The notes under the pieces: generated by a model
Told to the model about the DNA's origin: nothing
Database searches by the model: none
The model's input: only the letters and a program-made list of their open reading frames with translations
Part shown: piece by piece, positions 57,618 to 64,000 of the stretch
Layout of the letters: every line of letters begins with the position of its first letter
How positions within the stretch are numbered: position 1 is the first letter of the stretch
Source: Hydrogenophaga palleronii NBRC 102513
Lineage (GTDB): Bacteria > Pseudomonadota > Gammaproteobacteria > Burkholderiales > Burkholderiaceae_C
NCBI RefSeq assembly: GCF_001571225.1
Contig: NZ_BCTJ01000006.1
Location: 1 to 64,000, forward strand
Length of the DNA stretch: 64,000 nucleotides
Direction of reading: 5' to 3'
Made by a program: the position numbers and the translations under genes

Positions 57618-58862
57618 TCAGCCAAACGCTTGCAACAGCAGCTTGTGGCGGTGGGCATGCATGGCTTCGTGGGTGTACCGGGAGGCACTCTCGCGAGCCC
57701 TCAGCCCCGCATCTCGCAGCGTCGCAGGGTTGTGCGTCAGGCGCACCAGCACATCCTTCAGGCCAGCTACATCGCCTGGTGGGCACAGGAATCCGTTGCC
57801 TTCGTCGCTGATATAGGAACTCAGGCCCAGCGTGTTCGAAGCCACCAGGGGAACGGCCTGCGAGAACGCATCAAAAATGATGCGCGGCTGTTCGTCGCTG
57901 ACACTCGGCACGATGACCGCGTGGTACTGCTGCAGAAGACCCATGAACGCCTCGCCGTACGAAACCGGCTCCAGGGCGCGGATCTTCACCGTCTTCAAAC
58001 GTGCGGCCGTGGCAACGATCTGTTCGCGCAGCTCGCCTTCGCCAATGAAGTCGACCGCCACATGCACGCCCTCCTGGTCCGCCAGGGCCAGCGCCTCCAG
58101 CAGAACGGCCACGCCCTTGTGCGGATGAAGCCGGCCGGCAAACAGGAACCGCACAGGCTCGCCCGACTTCTGCTGCCATTGCGCAGCCGCCACCGAAGAC
58201 GACAGGATGTTCGCCGCATCGATCCAGGACGCCGGGGTCACGTAGATCTTGTCGTCAGGGTGTTTGCGAAACGAGGTTTCGTAGCCCGGGTGCGTGACGA
58301 AGGTGATGTCCGCCGCACCGACAAAGAACTTGGCCAGGTATTCGTTGATCGAGTTGCGAAGCCGGTGTTTGAACGATGTGGCAACGGCATCAAAACGCCG
58401 CCAGGGCGCGGACTCCACCACCATCACCAGCTTCTTGCGCCTCATGAGCGCGATGGAGTTGCCGATCCAGCCGGGCGGGATGGGCCAACCCACCACACTG
58501 GAGTGCAGGATGTCACAAGACCCCACAGCCTTCCACAACTGGCCACTCAGCCGTGGCAAATCCTTGATCGCCTGTGCAAACGAGGTAGATGAGGGCAAGG
58601 CCACCAGGGTCAGGCGCTCCGCCAGATCGGCCTGCAGCGGGCTGAGCCCGGTCTCTTCGGTCAAGGGCACAACCGGCGATGCGAGTGTGAGCTGCTCGAT
58701 GTAGGGGAAATGTCTGGCGAAGTCCTTGTGCCACAGGTCATCCAGCCAGATGCCACCGGCCTTGTCCACGAAAGTCGGGATCGGGCTCAGCAGCAGATAG
58801 CGGTGCCGGACCTTGGGCGATTCGTGGAAAAGATCTTCAGGACGGGGGGCGACGTTTTCCAT
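57618..58862 (-). CDS. glycosyltransferase family 4/group 1 protein
   Basis: 414 residues, GT-B fold. C-terminal half: FLFAGRLHPHKGVAVLLEALAL, DFIGEGELREQI, VIVPSVSDEQPRIIFDAFSQAVPLVAS (E/D-x7-E type motif) and GFLCPPGDVAGL. The N-terminal half is hydrophilic and not readily classed. It stands alone between the liv operon and rarA. Start taken at MENVAPRPE (58862). Acceptor unknown; not closely similar to the glycosyltransferase at 44238. Confidence 0.88.
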   Translation of the reverse strand: MENVAPRPEDLFHESPKVRHRYLLLSPIPTFVDKAGGIWLDDLWHKDFARHFPYIEQLTLASPVVPLTEETGLSPLQADLAERLTLVALPSSTSFAQAIKDLPRLSGQLWKAVGSCDILHSSVVGWPIPPGWIGNSIALMRRKKLVMVVESAPWRRFDAVATSFKHRLRNSINEYLAKFFVGAADITFVTHPGYETSFRKHPDDKIYVTPASWIDAANILSSSVAAAQWQQKSGEPVRFLFAGRLHPHKGVAVLLEALALADQEGVHVAVDFIGEGELREQIVATAARLKTVKIRALEPVSYGEAFMGLLQQYHAVIVPSVSDEQPRIIFDAFSQAVPLVASNTLGLSSYISDEGNGFLCPPGDVAGLKDVLVRLTHNPATLRDAGLRARESASRYTHEAMHAHRHKLLLQAFG

Positions 58863-59063
58863 GGCGAATCGTTGACGGGTGAGAAGGGTTGGCCTGATCG
58901 GCGCGACCAGATGCATGGACCCATGCCGATGGAGTGCGTCGCAGCTCAAAACCGCTGCGTTAGGGGATGAAGAGCAGCGCGCCAGATGGTAGCAGTCCGG
59001 CATGTACACCGATCCTTTGATTCCCATCCGCCCCGCGCGCAGGCGGACGAGACGCCCCAGCCC

Positions 59064-60395
59064 TCAGGCTTTACCAGCCTCTTCGTCCCACTTTTTCAGC
59101 ACGGCCAGCTTCTCGCCGATCTTCACCTCCAGCCCCCTCGGCACCGGCTGGTACCAGCCGGGGTCTTGCATGCCGTCGGGCAGGTAGGTTTCGCCGGCCG
59201 CGTAGGCGTTCGGCTCGTCGTGGGCGTAACGGTACTCGTGGCCGTAGCCCAGTTCCTTCATCAGCTTGGTCGGGGCGTTGCGCAGGTGCACCGGCACCTC
59301 GCGGCTCTTGTCCTGCTTCACGAAGACCCGGGCCTGGTTGTAGGCGTTGTAGCCGGCGTTGCTCTTGGGCGCCGCGGCCAGGTAGATCACCGCCTGCGCC
59401 AGCGCCAGCTCGCCTTCCGGGCTGCCCAGGCGCTCGTAGGTGAGTGCGGCGTCGTTGGCGATCTGCAAGGCGCGCGGATCGGCCAGGCCGATGTCTTCCC
59501 AGGCCATGCGCACGATGCGCCGCGACAGGTAACGTGCATCCGCCCCGCCGTCGAGCATGCGGCACAGCCAGTACAGGGCACCGTCGGGGCTGGAGCCGCG
59601 CACGGATTTGTGCAGGGCCGAGATCTGGTCATAGAAGTTGTCGCCACCCTTGTCGAAGCGGCGCGCGTTCAGGCTCAGCGCGTTGCTGATGAACTCGGCG
59701 TCGATGTGCGTGATGCCGGCCGCACCGGCCGCGGTGTTGCACTGCTCCAGCAGGTTCAGAAAACGCCGCGCATCGCCATCGGCATAACCGACCAGGGTGT
59801 CCACAGCCTTGTCGTCGAACCGCAGATGCCCGATCGCCTTCTCTTGCGCGCGCTGCAGCAGCTGCTTGAGCTCGTCATCGGTCAGCGACTTCAGCACATA
59901 GACCTGGGCGCGCGACAACAAGGCCGAGTTGACCTCGAACGAGGGGTTTTCGGTGGTGGCCCCGATGAAGGTGAACAGGCCCGACTCCACGTGCGGCAAC
60001 AGCGCGTCCTGCTGCGACTTGTTGAAGCGGTGGATTTCGTCCACGAACAGGATGGTGTGCCGGCCCTGCGCCAGGTACTGCTGCGCCTGCTCCATCGCGG
60101 CGCGAATGTCCTTGACGCCCGAGAACACCGCCGACAGGGCGATGAACTCGCTGCCGAAGGCGTTGGCGGTCAGGCGTGCCAGCGTGGTCTTGCCGACGCC
60201 GGGCGGGCCCCAGAAGATCATCGAATGGGCTTTGCCCGACTGGAACGCCAGCCGCAGAGGTTTGCCCTCACCGAGCAGGTGCGACTGGCCGACCACCTCG
60301 TCCAGCACCCGGGGTCGCAGCGCTTCGGCCAACGGCGCCACGGGCGCTTGTGCAAACAGATCGGCCACGGTGTTGTGCGGTGCGGGAGCGGTCAC
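59064..60395 (-). CDS. rarA: replication-associated recombination protein RarA (MgsA)
   Basis: AAA+ clamp-loader-like ATPase of 443 residues acting at stalled forks. EALRPRVLDEVVGQSHLLG, Walker A GPPGVGKTTLA, Walker B FVDEIHRFNKSQQDALLPHVE, sensor GATTENPSFEVN, and the C-terminal tetramerisation segment VRGSSPDGALYWLCRMLDGG. It starts 7 nt after lolA, in the common ftsK-lolA-rarA order. Confidence 0.96.
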   Translation of the reverse strand: MTAPAPHNTVADLFAQAPVAPLAEALRPRVLDEVVGQSHLLGEGKPLRLAFQSGKAHSMIFWGPPGVGKTTLARLTANAFGSEFIALSAVFSGVKDIRAAMEQAQQYLAQGRHTILFVDEIHRFNKSQQDALLPHVESGLFTFIGATTENPSFEVNSALLSRAQVYVLKSLTDDELKQLLQRAQEKAIGHLRFDDKAVDTLVGYADGDARRFLNLLEQCNTAAGAAGITHIDAEFISNALSLNARRFDKGGDNFYDQISALHKSVRGSSPDGALYWLCRMLDGGADARYLSRRIVRMAWEDIGLADPRALQIANDAALTYERLGSPEGELALAQAVIYLAAAPKSNAGYNAYNQARVFVKQDKSREVPVHLRNAPTKLMKELGYGHEYRYAHDEPNAYAAGETYLPDGMQDPGWYQPVPRGLEVKIGEKLAVLKKWDEEAGKA

Positions 60396-60402
60396 GCCCG
60401 GC

Positions 60403-61047
60403 TCAAGGCTTGATCACGGCAGCACCGGCCGGTGGCTGGAACGTGAAGTCCGCCGTTTTCAAGGCCGGGTTGGCCTGCCAGTCGTTGAAGGTGAGCACCG
60501 AGCGCTGGCCCAGGCTGTCCTGGATGTCGAGCACCGCCAGCTGGCCCTGGCGAAAGCCGACGCGCACGCTCTGCAGCTGGCCGTTGCGGTCTTTCGGCCT
60601 GGCTTCGACCCATTCCGTGCCGTCCTGTGCCGGCCCGGCCTTGAGTTCGAAGGCGGCCGACAGGCCCTTGATGTCCGTGCCGGACGCGATCAGCGCGGCG
60701 GGGGTGCTGCCCAGGGCGTCTTTCTGCGGGCGCGAGGTCACCTGGTTCAGGTCCACGTCGTAGAGCCACAGGGTCTGGCTGTCGGCCACGATGGTCTGCT
60801 CGAACGGTTTGTTGTAGACAAACCGGAAGCGGTTGGGACGCAGGAACTCGAAGCTGCCGCTGGAGGTCTTGCTGCGCGCCACCGTGTCGCTGGCGCGCTT
60901 GGGCGAGGTGACGACCTGGGTGAAGCTGGACTTGCCGCTGTTCACCGATTGCAGGAACTTCTCCAGGTCCTGCAGGCCGTCGGCCTGGGCGGCGAAAGCG
61001 GTCAGCGCCAGAGCGGCGGAAGTGAGGATGGCTTTGAGCTTGATCAT
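60403..61047 (-). CDS. lolA: outer-membrane lipoprotein carrier LolA
   Basis: Periplasmic chaperone of 214 residues carrying lipoproteins from LolCDE to LolB. Signal peptide MIKLKAILTSAALALTAFA with cleavage after AQA; FTQVV, SGSFEFLRPNRFRFVYNKPFEQTIVADSQTLWLYD and the C-terminal beta segments fit LolA. Start at ATG 61047 gives a proper signal peptide. Confidence 0.94.
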   Translation of the reverse strand: MIKLKAILTSAALALTAFAAQADGLQDLEKFLQSVNSGKSSFTQVVTSPKRASDTVARSKTSSGSFEFLRPNRFRFVYNKPFEQTIVADSQTLWLYDVDLNQVTSRPQKDALGSTPAALIASGTDIKGLSAAFELKAGPAQDGTEWVEARPKDRNGQLQSVRVGFRQGQLAVLDIQDSLGQRSVLTFNDWQANPALKTADFTFQPPAGAAVIKP

Positions 61048-61111
61048 GGAAGGTCTGACCCGGTAAAGCCGACTTGGTTGCACACCAACGCAACGGGCTT
61101 CACTCGTGGCC

Positions 61112-63463
61112 TCATTCGTTGCGTGAGGGCACCAGGATGTCGCGCTGGCCGCTGGACGTGAGCGCGCTGACCAGGCCGGCGTTCTCCATGTCCTCCAGCA
61201 GGCGCGCGGCGCGGTTGTAGCCGATCTTGAGCTTGCGCTGCACGTAAGAGATGCTGGCCTTGCGGTCCTTGATGACGATCTCCACCGCCTGGTCGTAGAG
61301 CGCGTCCTTTTCGCCGTTGCCGTCGCCACCGCCTTCACCGAACAGGTCGCCGCCCTCGCCATCACCCGTGCCGCCTTCGAGCACACCGTCGATGTAGTTG
61401 GGTTCCCCGCCCTGCTCTTTCAGGTAGGCCACCACGCGGTGCACCTCGTCGTCGCTCACGAAAGCGCCGTGCACCCGCACCGGGAAGCCGGTGCCCGACG
61501 GCATGTACAACATGTCACCCATGCCCAGCAGGCTCTCGGCGCCCATCTGGTCAAGGATGGTGCGGCTGTCGATCTTGCTGCTCACCTGGAACGACAGGCG
61601 CGTGGGAATGTTGGCCTTGATCAGGCCGGTGATCACGTCCACGCTAGGGCGCTGGGTGGCCAGTATCAGGTGGATGCCGGCGGCACGCGCTTTCTGCGCC
61701 AGGCGGGCGATCAGCTCTTCGATCTTCTTGCCCACCACCATCATCAGGTCGGCCAGTTCGTCGATCACCACCACGATGTAGGGCAGGCGCTCCAGCGGCT
61801 CGGGCTGTTCGGGCGTGAGGCTGAACGGGTTGCCGATGATCTCGCCACGCGCGGTGGCCTCGTCGATCTTGGTGTTGAAGCCGGCGAGGTTGCGCACGCC
61901 CATCTTGCTCATCAGCTTGTAGCGCTTCTCCATCTCGGCCACGCACCAGTTCAGGCCGTTGGCCGCGTGCTTCATGTCCGTCACCACCGGTGCGAGCAGG
62001 TGCGGGATGCCTTCGTAGACGCTCATCTCCAGCATCTTCGGGTCGATCAGCAGCAGGCGCACGTCGCGCGCATCGGCCTTGTAGAGCAGCGACAGGATCA
62101 TCGCGTTGATACCAACCGACTTGCCCGAACCGGTGGTACCGGCCACCAGGCAGTGCGGCATCTTGGCGAGGTCGGCCACGATGGGCTGGCCGCCGATGTC
62201 CTTGCCCAGGCCCATGGTCAACATGGACTTGGCGTCGTTGTAGACCTGCGAGCCCAGGATCTCGCTCAGCTTGATGGTCTGGCGCTTGGCGTTGGGCAAC
62301 TCCAGCGCCATCAGGTTCTTGCCCGGGATGGTTTCGATCACCCGGATCGAAATCAGCGACAGGGAGCGCGCCAGATCACGACCGAGATTGACGATCTGCG
62401 AACCCTTCACACCCGTGGCAGGCTCGATTTCGTAACGCGTGATCACCGGCCCAGGCGCAGCCGCCACCACCCGCACCTCGACGCCGAAGTCCTTGAGCTT
62501 TTTCTCGATCAGGCGGCTGGTCATCTCCAGCGTCTGGCTGTCCACGCCGACCTGGTGCGTGGGCGCACTGTCCAGCAGGTCCACCTGCGGCAGCTTGCTG
62601 TCCGGCAGTTCGGTGAACAAGGGCTTCTGGCGCTCCTTGGCGACACGCTCGCTCTTGGGCACATCCACCAGCGTGGGTTCGATCACCACCGGCGTCGGGT
62701 GATGCTCCTCGATTTCCACCCGCTCGACCTTCACCACCTCTTCGCGCTCGCGCGCGGCCTTCTCACCGATGCGCTGGTCTTCCACCGCCTCACGTTTCTC
62801 GCGCCGGGCAACGAACCAGCCGTCCAGCATCACACCCAGCTCTTCGGCCCAGTGGCCCCAGGAAAAACGGAACACGGTGGGCAGGCAGACCAGCAGCAGC
62901 GCCAGCATGGCCAGCGCCGAGCCGGTAAAGCCCAGCCAGCGCATGGCGGCCGGGCCCAGCGCATGGCCCAGCACACCACCGGCGTGGTCGGGCAACAGGG
63001 CTTCCAAGCGGTACAGGCGGCTCCATTCCAGCACCGTGCTGGCCGCCATCAGGGTGAACAGCGCCAGCCAGAACAGCGCGCGCCGCGCCCAGGGGCGGTG
63101 CCAGAGGCGGTCGCCAGCGGGGGCTTCGTCGTCACCGCTTTGCGCGCCACGAATCCAGCGCGCGAGGGTGGACAACCAGGCGCGCACGCCGGCCATGAAC
63201 AGCCACCAGACCGAGAAGCCCATCAGGTAATAGCTGCCGTCAGACAGCAAGGCGCCGAGGCGGCCACCCCAGTTGCCGACCTCGGAGCCGGTGCCGGTGG
63301 TGCTCCAGGCCGGATCGGCCAGGGAGTGGCTCAACAGCGCCAACAGCCAGAACGCCAGAGCGGCGGCCCCCAGCACCAGGCCGATTTCCTGCGCAAAGCG
63401 GGACACCCCCGTCGGGCCGGCGGTCGTGCGGTCGGCGTTGAGGGTGTTGAGTGAATAAGTCAT
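61112..63463 (-). CDS. ftsK: DNA translocase FtsK
   Basis: 783 residues. An N-terminal membrane domain with four helices (about 25-45, 75-95, 125-145, 175-200), a short charged linker, then the RecA-like motor with Walker [13 protein letters not shown] near 443 and Walker [13 protein letters not shown]. The C-terminal gamma winged helix ([40 protein letters not shown]) reads KOPS. A Gly/Glu/Asp-rich insertion ([21 protein letters not shown]) precedes gamma. Moves chromosome ends to the septum and activates XerCD. Confidence 0.96.
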   Translation of the reverse strand: MTYSLNTLNADRTTAGPTGVSRFAQEIGLVLGAAALAFWLLALLSHSLADPAWSTTGTGSEVGNWGGRLGALLSDGSYYLMGFSVWWLFMAGVRAWLSTLARWIRGAQSGDDEAPAGDRLWHRPWARRALFWLALFTLMAASTVLEWSRLYRLEALLPDHAGGVLGHALGPAAMRWLGFTGSALAMLALLLVCLPTVFRFSWGHWAEELGVMLDGWFVARREKREAVEDQRIGEKAAREREEVVKVERVEIEEHHPTPVVIEPTLVDVPKSERVAKERQKPLFTELPDSKLPQVDLLDSAPTHQVGVDSQTLEMTSRLIEKKLKDFGVEVRVVAAAPGPVITRYEIEPATGVKGSQIVNLGRDLARSLSLISIRVIETIPGKNLMALELPNAKRQTIKLSEILGSQVYNDAKSMLTMGLGKDIGGQPIVADLAKMPHCLVAGTTGSGKSVGINAMILSLLYKADARDVRLLLIDPKMLEMSVYEGIPHLLAPVVTDMKHAANGLNWCVAEMEKRYKLMSKMGVRNLAGFNTKIDEATARGEIIGNPFSLTPEQPEPLERLPYIVVVIDELADLMMVVGKKIEELIARLAQKARAAGIHLILATQRPSVDVITGLIKANIPTRLSFQVSSKIDSRTILDQMGAESLLGMGDMLYMPSGTGFPVRVHGAFVSDDEVHRVVAYLKEQGGEPNYIDGVLEGGTGDGEGGDLFGEGGGDGNGEKDALYDQAVEIVIKDRKASISYVQRKLKIGYNRAARLLEDMENAGLVSALTSSGQRDILVPSRNE

Positions 63464-63578
63464 AGGCCTCGCTGAATTCCAGCGGCTAGCTTACCCCATG
63501 CGTCGGCCCGTCCAGCCCGTGGGGAACACCTCCGGTAACACGCTGCGGCGGTGTGCCACAGGCCGCAGCCTGGGTCGA

Positions 63579-64000
63579 TCAGCCCAGCGAGTTGAGGCGT
63601 TCCTTGATGACCGTGCTGCCGTCTTCGGTGACTTCGATGAAGCCGCGGTCTTCCAGGTCCTTCATGACCCGGCTGACCATTTCACGCGAGGCGCCGATCA
63701 TCTTGGCCACGTCCTGGCGCGAGACACGGTCCTTGATGACCAGCTGCCCATCCTTGTCGGGCTGCGCAAACTCGAGCAGCGCACGCGCCACGCGGCCATA
63801 CACATCCATCAGGGCCAGGGACTCGATCTTGCGATCGGCGTGGCGCAGGCGCTGCACCAGACCCTTCATGACCGCGTAGGCCATGGACGTATTTTCGGGC
63901 AGGCAGCGTGCGAATTCGGTACGGCCCAGGATCAGCACGTCGGTCTGCACCTCGGCGCGCACCGTCGCCGAATGCGGCTGGTTGTCGATCAGGCTCATTT
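63579..64000 (-). CDS. Crp/Fnr family regulator (3' part; 5' end beyond the window)
   Basis: The visible 140 or so residues hold the end of the cyclic-nucleotide-binding-like domain (MSLIDNQPHSATVRAEVQTDVLIL, which normally follows a GE just beyond the edge), the long dimerisation helix and a winged helix-turn-helix (VSRQDVAKMIGASREMVSRVMKDLEDRGFI). The first Met in view is internal, not the start. Effector cannot be determined. It precedes ftsK by 115 nt. Confidence 0.88.
   Translation of the reverse strand, partial: MSLIDNQPHSATVRAEVQTDVLILGRTEFARCLPENTSMAYAVMKGLVQRLRHADRKIESLALMDVYGRVARALLEFAQPDKDGQLVIKDRVSRQDVAKMIGASREMVSRVMKDLEDRGFIEVTEDGSTVIKERLNSLG

Noticed and set aside
61439-63454. 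671-codon open frame antisense to ftsK
   Set aside because: Shadow of ftsK; no domain.

Overview
The window is high-GC, gene-dense chromosomal DNA from a betaproteobacterium of the Comamonadaceae type, most like Hydrogenophaga. This is inferred from protein flavour and gene order (yicC-gmk-rpoZ-spoT-greB, hrcA/nadK-recN-rapZ, ftsK-lolA-rarA), not from a database search. It is core chromosome: no insertion sequences, prophage, CRISPR array or rRNA operon are visible. Long open frames antisense to real genes are a by-product of the GC content and were left out.

Layout. 0.2-5.2 kb: a dCache chemoreceptor, then a Met-rich DUF4148 protein divergent from a CusR/CusS-type metal two-component system, with a perfect 8-bp-arm palindrome between them. 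5.2-9.8 kb, minus strand: a tightly coupled Ser/Thr kinase - PP2C phosphatase - rph - rdgB - hemW operon. 9.8-14.0 kb, plus strand: yicC, gmk, rpoZ, spoT. 14-15 kb: greB and two tRNAs (Arg-ACG and a CAT-anticodon tRNA). 15-19.7 kb: hrcA divergent from nadK-recN-rapZ. 19.8-23.8 kb, minus strand: mutY, a dynamin-like GTPase, mutM. 23.9-29.8 kb, plus strand: TPR protein, lolB, ispE, tRNA-Gln, prs, rplY, pth. 29.7-34.2 kb, minus strand: ferredoxin, coaD, rsmD and an M16 peptidase pair. 34.2-38.1 kb, plus strand: ftsY, uppP, a membrane protein and a DUF4399 protein.

38.3-42.9 kb, minus strand: HAD dehalogenase, RidA, the ergothioneine genes egtD and egtB, and a PQQ-type sugar dehydrogenase. 43-48.6 kb is more accessory: a DUF418 membrane protein, a glycosyltransferase, aldose 1-epimerase, two lipoproteins and a NUDIX hydrolase. 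48.8-51.7 kb: rpoH, preceded by a perfect CIRCE operator, then a 7TM protein with a degenerate GGDEF domain. 51.9-57.3 kb, minus strand: lysS and livF-livG-livM-livH without a substrate-binding protein. 57.6-64 kb, minus strand: a glycosyltransferase, rarA, lolA, ftsK and the 3' part of a Crp/Fnr regulator cut by the window edge.

The genes serve stringent response and nucleotide metabolism (spoT, gmk, rpoZ, rdgB, prs), oxidative DNA repair (mutY, mutM, recN, rarA), envelope biogenesis (lolA, lolB, uppP, ispE, ftsY) and heat shock (hrcA, rpoH). Most notable signals: the CIRCE site on rpoH, which puts sigma-32 under the HrcA encoded in this window; the Met-motif repeat protein with its candidate operator; the dynamin GTPase between two 8-oxoguanine repair genes; the coupled kinase/phosphatase/RNase PH operon; and a family of five roughly 75-125 bp intergenic hairpin repeats.
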